From CAWUEX02 sp963921305 (GTDB lineage: Bacteria; Pseudomonadota; Alphaproteobacteria; Rhodospirillales; Rhodospirillaceae): DNA of 64,000 nt. The stretch is from contig CAWUEX030000002.1 of the NCBI GenBank assembly GCA_963921305.4, forward strand, positions 620,001 through 684,000, read 5' to 3'. The notes below the pieces were generated by a model. It was not told the DNA's origin and searched no databases. It saw only the letters and a program-made list of their open reading frames with translations. How positions within the stretch are numbered: position 1 is the stretch's first letter; every line of letters begins with the position of its first letter. This document shows positions 8,439 through 16,440 of the stretch, in pieces. The position numbers and the translations under genes are program-made.

Positions 8439-10426
8439 CCGTCGGTCTGCTGGGCCTGTTGGTCACGGCTCCCCGGCCCGATGTGGCGATCTAAAAACGC
8501 TTCCAACTCGGTCAGCCAAACCTCGCGGCTTTCGGCACGGCGGAAGGAATGGCCTTCGTCCTCTATCGGCACGTATCGTACCGGCTTGCCGAGCCGCTCC
8601 AGCTTTTCGGCGAAGCGGCTGGAGTGCAGCCGCGAGACATTGCTGTCCTCAAGACCGTGGACGAGCAGCACCGGCGCCGAGACCTCATCAACCCGGTCGA
8701 TGGGTGAAATCAGATCGAGCTCGCTTTTGGTCAACTCTCCGGCGACGCGCTTGAATTCGGAATTGCGCGAATCATAGTCGCCGTCATTGCGCAACATCAT
8801 GCGGATGTCCGTCACCCCGTTGAGCGATGCGGCACATTGATACACGCCTGGATGACGGATAACGCCCAACGCGGCTGCGTAACCGCCGTAAGAGGCCCCG
8901 GCGATGCAAATGCGACTGGGATCGGCGTAGCCTTCCTCCACCAGCCAAGCGGCGGCGTCGGCCAGGTCATCCTGCATGGCCCGGCCCCAGGTGCCATGGC
9001 CGAGCTCCTCGAAGCGTTCGCCGTACCCGCGCGAGCCGCGGAAGTTGGGCTGGAGCACGACATACCCCCGACTGGCGAGGAATTGGGCCCAAGGGTCGAA
9101 GGCCAGCACATCACGGGTGCGCGGCCCGCCGTGGGGCAGGATCACCGCCGGACCCGGGCGCGCGGAGGTGGCCGCCGCACGCTCTTTGGGCACCGTCAGA
9201 TAGGCGGGGATTTCCAGCGAGTCCCGCGCTGCATAAGTCACCCGCTGCATCGGGCTGAGGTGTTCATCTTCAATGCCAGGATAGCGTGATCCGATTTCAA
9301 TCAAAGCACCCGAGGGATCGTCATAGAGATAGTAACGGCCGGAGGTGTCGGAACCGCCGGCGAACACGGCCAGCACGGACTCGTCTCGCGACGAGGAAAC
9401 AATCGAGTTGTGCGTATGTGGGAATGCGGCGTCGATGCGTTGTTTCAACGCGGCGAAGCCCTCATCGAGAAAATGATACTGCCGTTGGTCGACCGTGTAG
9501 GACACGCCCACCGCCTTGCGGCGCGGTTCGGAGACGAGCACGCTGTTGAGGTCGACCTCATCGTGCCCAAACACTTTGCCCGCGAGCTGCCCGGTGACGA
9601 GGTCGAATTTGTAAAGCGTGGAACGGCCGGTCACGTGGGACGACATGGCGTAGATCATGTTGTCGCCCGCATTGACGCCAACCGGGAAGAACCGGCGGTC
9701 GGCGAATAGCTCATAGTGCTGCAAGGGCTGCCAGGTGCCGTCATCGCGTTTGAGCAGCATCAGCTCGCGCCCGCGCCAATCGGTGCCGAAGGCATAACGG
9801 ACATTGCCGTCCCAATCCGCATACCAGTTGAAAATATCGTGGCCGGACTGAGCGTCTTCCACCTTGGTGCGGTCGCCGTCGTAAATGTTCATGCGGTAGA
9901 CGGCGGAGTCGTTCTCGTTGTTGACGTCGGACAAACGGATCAGCACATGAGCGGGATCGTCGCGCAGCAAGTGAATGATACCGTCGCCGAAAAAGCGCAC
10001 CGGCTGGCGGCGGCGGTCGGCCAAAACGGTGACCTGCTCCGCTCCATCGAGAGACATGGAGATGATGCGCCGCCGCGGTTCTTTGTTGATGCCGTTCGGG
10101 TTCTGGACCACGCCGGTGACCAGCAGACGCTCCGGATTGGCCCAGCGGATGCGGGCGTAGCGCAGCGTCGAACCACTGGCGATGACGCTAACGGGGTTGA
10201 GGCCGGTCGAGCCGCGTTCGTAGACCGCGATGACTTCGTCACCACCGCGCCGTTCGATCACGGCCAGGTGCCGTCCCTCGGGCGAGACTTGCGGCCCCCA
10301 CATCTGCGCGCCTTGCGCAAAGAGCCGCGCGGGCAGTAACGCGTCCGACGACCATGCCGACGCCGCGCTCAGAAGCAGATAGGCCAAAGAGACGAAAGCA
10401 AGGGATATGGCGCGAAAAAATGTCAT
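8435..10426 (-). CDS. S9 family prolyl-oligopeptidase-like serine peptidase
   Basis: Exported peptidase of 663 residues: a signal peptide (to about SAASAWS), an N-terminal beta-propeller-type region, and a C-terminal alpha/beta-hydrolase. The catalytic triad can be placed at Ser512 (GASYGG), Asp594 (HGLEDSNV) and His626 (EDEGHSF). The 'HGGPRTRDVLAFDPWAQFLASRGY' and 'NFRGSRGYGERF' regions are standard for acylaminoacyl-peptidase/DPP-type S9C members. It probably cleaves peptides in the periplasm. The gene stands alone on its strand; its end overlaps the MFS gene end by 4 bases. Confidence 0.94.
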   Translation of the reverse strand: MTFFRAISLAFVSLAYLLLSAASAWSSDALLPARLFAQGAQMWGPQVSPEGRHLAVIERRGGDEVIAVYERGSTGLNPVSVIASGSTLRYARIRWANPERLLVTGVVQNPNGINKEPRRRIISMSLDGAEQVTVLADRRRQPVRFFGDGIIHLLRDDPAHVLIRLSDVNNENDSAVYRMNIYDGDRTKVEDAQSGHDIFNWYADWDGNVRYAFGTDWRGRELMLLKRDDGTWQPLQHYELFADRRFFPVGVNAGDNMIYAMSSHVTGRSTLYKFDLVTGQLAGKVFGHDEVDLNSVLVSEPRRKAVGVSYTVDQRQYHFLDEGFAALKQRIDAAFPHTHNSIVSSSRDESVLAVFAGGSDTSGRYYLYDDPSGALIEIGSRYPGIEDEHLSPMQRVTYAARDSLEIPAYLTVPKERAAATSARPGPAVILPHGGPRTRDVLAFDPWAQFLASRGYVVLQPNFRGSRGYGERFEELGHGTWGRAMQDDLADAAAWLVEEGYADPSRICIAGASYGGYAAALGVIRHPGVYQCAASLNGVTDIRMMLRNDGDYDSRNSEFKRVAGELTKSELDLISPIDRVDEVSAPVLLVHGLEDSNVSRLHSSRFAEKLERLGKPVRYVPIEDEGHSFRRAESREVWLTELEAFLDRHIGPGSRDQQAQQTDG

Positions 10427-10513
10427 GTGTGGAGTCTAACGACTCACCCGCGGTACTCCAGAAAAACACGCACATTTCATGCGCACATCGCCGTGAGGAA
10501 TGCTGCAGTTTTC

Positions 10514-11275
10514 CTAGAGAAAGGCATCTCCGCCGTTAGGGCTAATGACCTGGCCGACATAGTGCCGCGCCGCATCTGAGGCGAGAAACACATAACTGGG
10601 CACGATGTCATCAATCTCAGCCAAACGCCCGAGCGGAATACTCTGGCGAATGCCGTCCAGAATGTCTTCCGGTACGTCATCCAGCATCGCCGTGCGCGTC
10701 GCTCCCGGGGCGACGGCATTGACCCCAATGCCTTTGGGGGCCGCCTCCAGCGCGAGGGTGCGGGTAAACGTGACAATGGCGCCCTTGGCGGCGGTGTAAT
10801 GCGCGAAGCCTGCGGCGCCAAGATACGCCAGTTGCGAGGCCGTGTTGATCACCCGCCCACTGCCGCGCGCGTACATATGCGGCAGAACATACTTCGCGCA
10901 CAGGAAGGTGCCACGCACGTGCACGGCAAACACGCGATCCCAGTCAGTGGGGTCGATGTCCTCCACCGGCGCAGCGAGGGCGATGCCGGCATTGTTGACG
11001 AGAATGTCGATCTGTCCGAGTCGATCGATGGCCGAGGACACCATCGCCTCAACCGCGCCGGCATCACTGACATCGGCCTCGAGAGCGACGGCCTTGCCGC
11101 CCTGCCCTTCGATTTCTTTGCACAGCGCCTGCGCCTCGTCCGCCGCATCGGCGTTCGGATAGTTGATCGCCACCGCGGCCCCAGCGGCGGCAAAAGCGCG
11201 GGCGACACCGGCCCCGATGCCGCGGTTGGCGCCGGTGATCAGCGCGCTCCGGCCGGAAAGATCAAACGAACTCAC
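10514..11275 (-). CDS. SDR family oxidoreductase (FabG-like)
   Basis: Classical short-chain dehydrogenase of 253 residues. The cofactor motif TGANRGIG is at residues 14-21, the NNAG motif is in LVNNAGIAL, and the catalytic YxxxK is YTAAK. The start is a GTG at 11275 that overlaps the TGA of the upstream serine-hydrolase gene (GTGA), so the two are coupled. It uses NAD(P)H to interconvert an alcohol and a ketone; substrate is not evident. The sequence is close to 3-oxoacyl-ACP reductase-like members, but that name would overstate what is visible. Confidence 0.92.
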   Translation of the reverse strand: MSSFDLSGRSALITGANRGIGAGVARAFAAAGAAVAINYPNADAADEAQALCKEIEGQGGKAVALEADVSDAGAVEAMVSSAIDRLGQIDILVNNAGIALAAPVEDIDPTDWDRVFAVHVRGTFLCAKYVLPHMYARGSGRVINTASQLAYLGAAGFAHYTAAKGAIVTFTRTLALEAAPKGIGVNAVAPGATRTAMLDDVPEDILDGIRQSIPLGRLAEIDDIVPSYVFLASDAARHYVGQVISPNGGDAFL

Positions 11276-12582
11276 AAGATGCCGCGGATCAGCGTGTTGG
11301 GCACAAAGGATTCGTCAAAGCCCATGCCCTGCGGCGGCGGGTAGCCCATGCGCAGGACGATGAGATCAAGCTTGCGGCTGATCCAGATGCGCACTTTGCC
11401 GCCGCCGTCGAGGTAGAAGATGTCATCCACGGCAAAGGGCTCGGAGTGGGTGTTGGCGAACGCGGGCGGAAAGTCCGGATAATACGGCCGCAGGTCCTGA
11501 AACTCGCGGTCGATCCAAATCTGATAGCCGTAGTTGGGATAAACATCCGACCCTTCAAGCATCTCATCGACCCAGCCTTCGGGAATGAGTTGGGTGCCGT
11601 CGGGCAGCTTGCCATCTTCTTTGAGCAGATGAGCGATGCGCATCCAGTCGGACGGCGCCGCCAGATAACAGCAATAAGAAATGACATTGCCGCGCACGCC
11701 GTCGAGGCGCATGGCGCCGCGCTGCCCTCCCATCGGCTTCCACAGCTTCTCGCCGAGGTAGTCGGCGAAGGTCTGCCCCGTCGCACGCTCAATCAGAATG
11801 CCGAGCAGTTGCGTGTTGGGGTTGTTGTGGGCGAACGCGGAGCCGGGTTCATGGTCGAGCTCGAACGACAGCGTTGTGCCAACGATGTCAGTGCCTTCAA
11901 CCAGCTGGAAACCTTTTGACCACGGCTGACCGGGATTGTCGAACGTGTACTCGAGCCCGGTGGTGTTGGTCAGGGTCTGGCGCACGGTGATGTCGCCGCG
12001 CGGGTCGCCCCGCCATTCTTCGATGTACTTGCCGAGGCCGTCGTCGACGCTATCGATGCTGCCGTCCTCGATGGCAAAGCCGACGAGGATGCCGTGCAAA
12101 GTTTTGACCCAGGAGTGTGAACTGATCGGCGACGTATCATGGTAGCCGTCCATGTAGGCTTCATGGACGACTTTACCCTGGTGGTAGACGATGAAGGCCG
12201 AGGTCTCACGTTCCATGGCCCAGTCGGTCGCGGCCTTGACGGCGGCGGGGTCGATGGTCGGCGCATCGTCGGCGCCGGCGCGCGGAAAGTAAGGCCTTAG
12301 CCCGCCGTCAACCAGCACCAGCGGGCGGTACCAGTCCTGGGTCTGGCGGAACGCCGCCTGGTCGGGCTGATCGCGCCAACGCCGCCAGAACTGAAAGTCC
12401 TGCGCTTCGACTTCGTTGACCCAGTCAATCTTCTCTTGGATCTGTTCGGGCGTCATGTCGAGCGGCCGCTCGCGGGACAACTTTTGAGGCTTGCCGTCGG
12501 CGGTGCGGTGACCGTCGGCGCAAGCTGGGAGAGAAAGGGAAACGAAAAGCGCCGTCACGGCGGCGCGGGAAACGAAGGTCAT
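11272..12582 (-). CDS. beta-lactamase-fold serine hydrolase, probable lipoprotein
   Basis: Penicillin-binding-protein/class C beta-lactamase-fold hydrolase of 436 residues. The N-terminus has a signal with a possible lipobox, LPA-Cys21, suggesting a membrane-anchored lipoprotein, although proline at -2 is not ideal. The SxxK nucleophile is Ser157 (SWVK), aligned with SMHK in the related genes at 43330-44522 and 46707-47909. Later landmarks shared by the three are a 'DNPRGD/GDPRGDITV' turn, an 'EKLWKPMGG' segment, paired cysteines before DWMR, and YGYQIW. Such proteins are esterases or peptidases rather than true beta-lactamases. It is coupled to the downstream SDR gene. Confidence 0.9.
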   Translation of the reverse strand: MTFVSRAAVTALFVSLSLPACADGHRTADGKPQKLSRERPLDMTPEQIQEKIDWVNEVEAQDFQFWRRWRDQPDQAAFRQTQDWYRPLVLVDGGLRPYFPRAGADDAPTIDPAAVKAATDWAMERETSAFIVYHQGKVVHEAYMDGYHDTSPISSHSWVKTLHGILVGFAIEDGSIDSVDDGLGKYIEEWRGDPRGDITVRQTLTNTTGLEYTFDNPGQPWSKGFQLVEGTDIVGTTLSFELDHEPGSAFAHNNPNTQLLGILIERATGQTFADYLGEKLWKPMGGQRGAMRLDGVRGNVISYCCYLAAPSDWMRIAHLLKEDGKLPDGTQLIPEGWVDEMLEGSDVYPNYGYQIWIDREFQDLRPYYPDFPPAFANTHSEPFAVDDIFYLDGGGKVRIWISRKLDLIVLRMGYPPPQGMGFDESFVPNTLIRGIL

Positions 12583-12879
12583 GTGTGAGCCATCCCTGTT
12601 TGTTATGTGCCGCTATGCTGCCGTGGGTTAGTGGTTTTGGCCAGCCTGAGTCGCGTTTGGAAAGACCGGCCCATGAGCGGAAAAAAGTTCCCCGGCAAAA
12701 AATCGAGGAACGAGCCCATGCACACCACGGGTTTCTGCGGGGCTGATCTGATTTCATCAATGAATCCAGCCGCTTATTTCTGAGTCAAACGAGCCCATGC
12801 ACAACATTATTGCGCGCATCTTGCCCGCAGGTTGAGCGCGATCAATGCGCCGGCCCCGGCAGTGCATCAGAACTAAGCC
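12583..12879. other. 297-base divergent intergenic region
   Basis: This is the longest gene-free stretch in the window, between the serine hydrolase (minus) and the flavodoxin-fold gene (plus). It must hold both promoters, but I cannot place convincing -35/-10 elements. It contains a 16-base direct repeat and a short purine/A-rich tract near 12680-12705. I see no small ORF with a credible ribosome site. Confidence 0.5.
12709..12803. repeat. 16-base direct repeat pair
   Basis: AACGAGCCCATGCACA occurs at 12709-12724 and again at 12788-12803, 79 bases apart, in the divergent intergenic region. The copies match exactly by eye. They could be a duplicated protein-binding site or the scar of a small duplication; nothing else in the segment between them is repeated. 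Confidence 0.6.
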
Positions 12880-13494
12880 ATGGTTCAGACCGCTCACGAA
12901 ACGAAGCACGTCGTCATCCTGCAGGGCCACCCGGACCCGGCGGGAGAGCACCTGTGCCATGGCTTGGCCGATGCCTATGCTGCGGGCGCCATCGCTGCAG
13001 GCTCTGCGGTGACGACCGTGACCCCAGCAACCCTCGACTTTCCGTTGTTGCGCAGCCAGAAAGACTGGATCGAGGGCGAGGTGCCAGACGGCCTGAAAGA
13101 AGCGCAAAAGCACATTCTGGATGCGGATCATTTACTGATCGTCTACCCGCTGTGGCTGGGCACCATGCCCGCGCTGCTGAAAGGATTCCTAGAGCAGATT
13201 TTCCGCCCCGCCCTCGCCGCGGCGACGCCGGGCACCGACGCCACCTTCGGGGAATTTCATAAACTGATGAAAGGCACGTCCTGCCGGGTGGTGATCACCA
13301 TGGGCATGCCGGCGGCGGCCTACCGGTTTTTCTTCTTCGCCCACAGCCTAAAGAACCTGGAGCGCAACATTCTGAAGTTCATCGGCATCAGGCCGATCCG
13401 CTCCAGCCTGTTCGGCATGGTGGAATCCGCCGGAGCAGACAAACGCAAACGCTGGCTGGACGAAATGCGGCAGCTGGGGGAACGCGGGGTTTAG
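12880..13494 (+). CDS. NAD(P)H dehydrogenase (quinone)-like flavodoxin-fold protein
   Basis: Protein of 204 residues resembling the flavodoxin_2/NQO-like family. The N-terminal strand and FMN/FAD phosphate loop read VVILQGHPDPAGEHL, followed by 'HLLIVYPLWLGTMPALLKGFLEQIF', the characteristic central strand and helix. It should bind a flavin and reduce quinones or similar acceptors with NAD(P)H in the cytoplasm. The start ATG 12880 lacks a strong ribosome site. It overlaps tail-to-tail with the tannase-like gene by 4 bases. Confidence 0.88.
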   Translation: MVQTAHETKHVVILQGHPDPAGEHLCHGLADAYAAGAIAAGSAVTTVTPATLDFPLLRSQKDWIEGEVPDGLKEAQKHILDADHLLIVYPLWLGTMPALLKGFLEQIFRPALAAATPGTDATFGEFHKLMKGTSCRVVITMGMPAAAYRFFFFAHSLKNLERNILKFIGIRPIRSSLFGMVESAGADKRKRWLDEMRQLGERGV

Positions 13495-15077
13495 TCCCGC
13501 CGCTCCCACGTGCCCGGGTCTTTCCAGTCGCCCTCGCCGCTCCAGTGGGCGACATCCGGATACGGGAACACCGGGCGGGACCAGTCGTAGGCGTCTGCAC
13601 TTAACGGATAGCGGATGCGCGGCAGCCCGCCGTACCCTTGCGGCGTTTTCAGGTGGTACGACATCCAGGCCTCCGGCGCGGCGCCGTCCTCAACCCATTG
13701 CTCAATGGCAGTGATGTAGTCCAGGGCGTCGGCCCCTGCGCCGCGGCGGCAGTGGGCCATGCTGGGAATCATGAACAGGCGGAATAACTCCTGCGTCGCG
13801 TCTAGCCCGCCCATGGTGTTGACCGCAGTGTCGTAATAGTCGATCGACAGGCCGGGCGGAATCTCAAGATCGTCCCAGCCGTGATAGAGGATCAGCTTGT
13901 TGCCGGCGTCGCGGAACTTCCGCAGGTCGGGGTTCTGCGCGTTGTACAGCGCTTCGGTCAGGGCCAGGCGCGGTGGGTCGCGGTTGAAATCAAACGTCAG
14001 CGGGTCGGACCCCGGCTGGTCGCCGTCGGCCCAAAAGGCGAGATAGCGCGCGAACTGGCCGATCATGCCGGTGGGGTTGAGCACGGCGGGCAGCGCGGAT
14101 TTGCCGTTTTGATCCGCCGCGACAAAGGCGGGCGCCCACTCATACTCGCTGCCCTTGGACATACCGCCCGGGAACAGCCGGTTGCCCTGGGAGTCATGCG
14201 CGCCGGCGTAGATGCGTTCGACCGCGCCAATTTGTTCCGTCGTCAGACAGTTGTCCCGCTCCGGGCCGAGGCACTGCAGCGCAGCGGGCTGCCAGTCACA
14301 GGCGCGCGGGTCCTGGATGACGCCGTCCTCGACACCGTCATTGGCATCGCAGGCGGTGAGCACGGACTGGCGGATCAGCGGCAGTTTGTCGGGTGTGAGA
14401 ATGGGATTGCCATCTTCATCCAGATTGGCGCGGCCCGACCAGATGAGGTGCAACATGCCGTCGCCGATCTCATTAAGCACCGGCGCGCCGGCGACAATAC
14501 CATCGAAATCCCACGGGAAGCGCTGCGCCTGCACCAAGGCCTGACGCCCGCCGGTGGAACAGCCTTTGAAGTAGGAATAGTCAGGCGCTTTGCCGTAATA
14601 GGCTTCCACCAGCACCTTGGCAGCCACGGCGGTCACATGGGTGGAGCGGTAACCGAAATCGATCTCGCCTTGCAGGTTGTTGTAGGCCCAGATGGCGTTA
14701 AAGGGCTGGCCGGTGTGGCCCATGTCCTGATTGACGACGGCGTAGTTGCGGGCCAGAGCGTCTTCCGCCGCGGCCATGTTGATGATGCCGCACATGCCGC
14801 CGCAGCCCTGCATGAGAAACTTTTCATTCCAGGTTTGGGTGGGCAAGCGCAGTTCGAAATTGATGGTGGGCGCGATGATGCCGGTGATGCGGCAGTACTC
14901 GGGCAGGCCATCCGCCGGCGCGACAATTTCCGCGCCGGTGATCGCCGTCGGCGCATCCGGTATGCCGGTAAAATCCTGAAAGCGGAGCGCCGTGCACGCA
15001 TCGGTGGGCTGAGCCGTTACATTGAGCGCCGTAAGCCCGCACACCAGAAAAACAGATAACGCGAGACCAAACTTCAT
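13491..15077 (-). CDS. tannase/feruloyl esterase family protein
   Basis: Secreted esterase of 528 residues. A signal peptide (to about NVTAQ) is followed by the tannase-family layout: 'EYCRITGIIAPTINFELRLP', 'NEKFLMQGCGGMCG', and the nucleophile motif KGCSTGGRQA with Ser174. Further family landmarks are 'FPWDFDGIVAGAPV' and a late MAHCRRGAG segment holding the likely catalytic histidine. Family enzymes release phenolic acids from plant or algal esters, or cleave related aromatic esters. It is the second gene of a two-gene operon; its ATG overlaps the upstream TGA. Confidence 0.93.
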   Translation of the reverse strand: MKFGLALSVFLVCGLTALNVTAQPTDACTALRFQDFTGIPDAPTAITGAEIVAPADGLPEYCRITGIIAPTINFELRLPTQTWNEKFLMQGCGGMCGIINMAAAEDALARNYAVVNQDMGHTGQPFNAIWAYNNLQGEIDFGYRSTHVTAVAAKVLVEAYYGKAPDYSYFKGCSTGGRQALVQAQRFPWDFDGIVAGAPVLNEIGDGMLHLIWSGRANLDEDGNPILTPDKLPLIRQSVLTACDANDGVEDGVIQDPRACDWQPAALQCLGPERDNCLTTEQIGAVERIYAGAHDSQGNRLFPGGMSKGSEYEWAPAFVAADQNGKSALPAVLNPTGMIGQFARYLAFWADGDQPGSDPLTFDFNRDPPRLALTEALYNAQNPDLRKFRDAGNKLILYHGWDDLEIPPGLSIDYYDTAVNTMGGLDATQELFRLFMIPSMAHCRRGAGADALDYITAIEQWVEDGAAPEAWMSYHLKTPQGYGGLPRIRYPLSADAYDWSRPVFPYPDVAHWSGEGDWKDPGTWERRD

Positions 15078-15625
15078 TTTTGCAGACTCTCTTCCAGCGT
15101 TTCATTTTGGATTTCCGCGATGGCAACCCGCAGGCAATTGGGGTCGAACACGGCGTACACGTTCGTTGGCCCGCGCGACTGATCGTACGACGCCTCCGGT
15201 CCGGCGGGCGTTGCGTTCGCCGCCTCCAGACGCGTGCGTACGGTGGCGAGATTATCGGTGAGAAGAAGGATCGATACCGCGCCAGGTTCCGCCGGAGACA
15301 CACATTCTTTTTGTTCGGGCAGGCCAGGCGTCCAGAACAGGCCGATGGAGCCGCCGAGGGTCTCGCCATATCGCAGAGCAATCGCCCGGCCTTCGATTGC
15401 GCCTGGGGCCAGCAGCGCGAGCGTGCCAGTGTCTGTGACGGTCTGATCGTACTCGACCGTAAAGCCGAGAAGATCACGGTAGAATATCAGCGATGCCTCG
15501 GGATCGGCGGTGACGACGGTGGTGCGGCGGACCGGCGTCAGTTCCGCGTCAAGCGCCTGAGCCAGAACGCTATTTTGCGATACCGCCAAAACGCATAGCA
15601 GCCATGCGGCGGAAAATGCCCGCAT
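15074..15625 (-). CDS. secreted glyoxalase/VOC-fold protein
   Basis: Protein of 183 residues with a signal peptide (MRAFSAAWLLCVLAVSQ, to about VLAQA) and a vicinal-oxygen-chelate fold: 'RRTTVVTADPEASLIFYRDLLGF' opens the first beta-alpha-beta unit and 'PTNVYAVFDPNCLRVAIAE' closes the second. VOC members include glyoxalases, ring-cleavage dioxygenases and binding proteins; an exported one next to a phenolic esterase could act on or bind aromatic products, which is inference. The start is ATG 15625 after GGGAGGG. It is coupled to the tannase-like gene by a 4-base overlap. Confidence 0.85.
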   Translation of the reverse strand: MRAFSAAWLLCVLAVSQNSVLAQALDAELTPVRRTTVVTADPEASLIFYRDLLGFTVEYDQTVTDTGTLALLAPGAIEGRAIALRYGETLGGSIGLFWTPGLPEQKECVSPAEPGAVSILLLTDNLATVRTRLEAANATPAGPEASYDQSRGPTNVYAVFDPNCLRVAIAEIQNETLEESLQK

Positions 15626-15792
15626 TTTGAAACCCTCCCTGTCTCAAGGCCGTTCACCGTGAGGTCTGACCAGCGGGCCTGTCAACGCCACGGCACGGTC
15701 TGTCCGCCAGACATAAACGCAACCTGTTTCGGTCCGAAAACGTTAGATCAGCGAAAGGGGCAGTAACAGCTCATTTTCCCCGGAGATGCACG

Positions 15793-16281
15793 ATGGAACA
15801 CTTAAATCTGGACATCCAAAAAATCGCCGAGACAGCGCCTGCGCCCAACGGTGGGGCCTACCCGGCAGCGATGATCGATATCGCCAAGTACTGGGTGGCC
15901 TTGGCCAACGGCAAGGCGCCGCGGTGGAACGAGTTCCGCATCACCGCGCTGGGCGATGCGACACCGCACATGACCATTCTACATAAGCTGGAAGATGGCC
16001 GGTTCGCCTTTGAGTTTTGCGGCTCGGCCGTATCGGCTCTGTTCGGACAGGATCTGACCGGCGAAACCGTCACCGCGTTTGAGGGCACGCGCGCCGAGAT
16101 CAACTGGGCGGAGCGTGTTCGGCCCGTGCTGGCCGATGGCGGATGCCACGTCCAGGCCGGTGTTGCCGAACCGCCCTATACATCGCCCATCGATTTTCTG
16201 GCGCTGGATGTGCCTTTACGCAACGCGGACAACGACGAGATCGGATACATCGTCGGCTGCACGGTGCCGCGCATGCACTAG
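15793..16281 (+). CDS. PAS_5-type PAS domain protein
   Basis: Single-domain protein of 162 residues of the PAS_5 type common in alphaproteobacteria. After a short lead, 'YWVALANGKAPRWNEFRITAL' matches the conserved entry helix, and 'RFAFEFCGSAVSALFGQDLTGETV' the PAS core. No output domain is attached, so it is either a stand-alone sensor or a partner of another regulator. A second, divergent copy lies at 23901-24425. It is followed by two hairpins, the second a strong terminator. Confidence 0.8.
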   Translation: MEHLNLDIQKIAETAPAPNGGAYPAAMIDIAKYWVALANGKAPRWNEFRITALGDATPHMTILHKLEDGRFAFEFCGSAVSALFGQDLTGETVTAFEGTRAEINWAERVRPVLADGGCHVQAGVAEPPYTSPIDFLALDVPLRNADNDEIGYIVGCTVPRMH

Positions 16282-16300
16282 GCCGAGGATGGATTAGAGG

Positions 16301-16333
16301 TCAGGAGCCGGTCGCCCCCCGGCCGGCTCCTGA
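16301..16333 (+). terminator. GC-rich hairpin after the PAS gene
   Basis: TCAGGAGCCGG (16301-16311) pairs perfectly with CCGGCTCCTGA (16323-16333) around an 11-base loop. The bases after it (TCTTGCTGTTTC) are only moderately T-rich, so this is a weaker terminator or a transcript-stabilising hairpin upstream of the stronger one at 16400. Confidence 0.5.
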
Positions 16334-16399
16334 TCTTGCTGTTTCAGCCGACTGGAACGTCGGCAGCAGTCTGAACCGGGCAAACCGCTTCAGACGATA

Positions 16400-16440
16400 C
16401 CGGGTCCGCGCGAGGGGTGCGGACCCGGTTTTCGTTTTTT
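16400..16440 (+). terminator. Intrinsic terminator of the PAS gene
   Basis: CCGGGTCCGC (16400-16409) and GCGGACCCGG (16419-16428) form a perfect 10-bp stem with a 9-base loop, followed directly by TTTTCGTTTTTT. The T-run is on the plus strand only, so it ends the PAS transcript. It abuts the stop codon of the convergent TonB receptor gene, whose own transcript would carry the hairpin but no U-tract. Confidence 0.85.

Noticed and set aside
13881..15059. Plus-strand frame of 392 codons opposite the tannase-like gene
   Set aside because: Mirror frame of a gene with strong family motifs; its translation is rich in Arg, Gly and Val with no domain.
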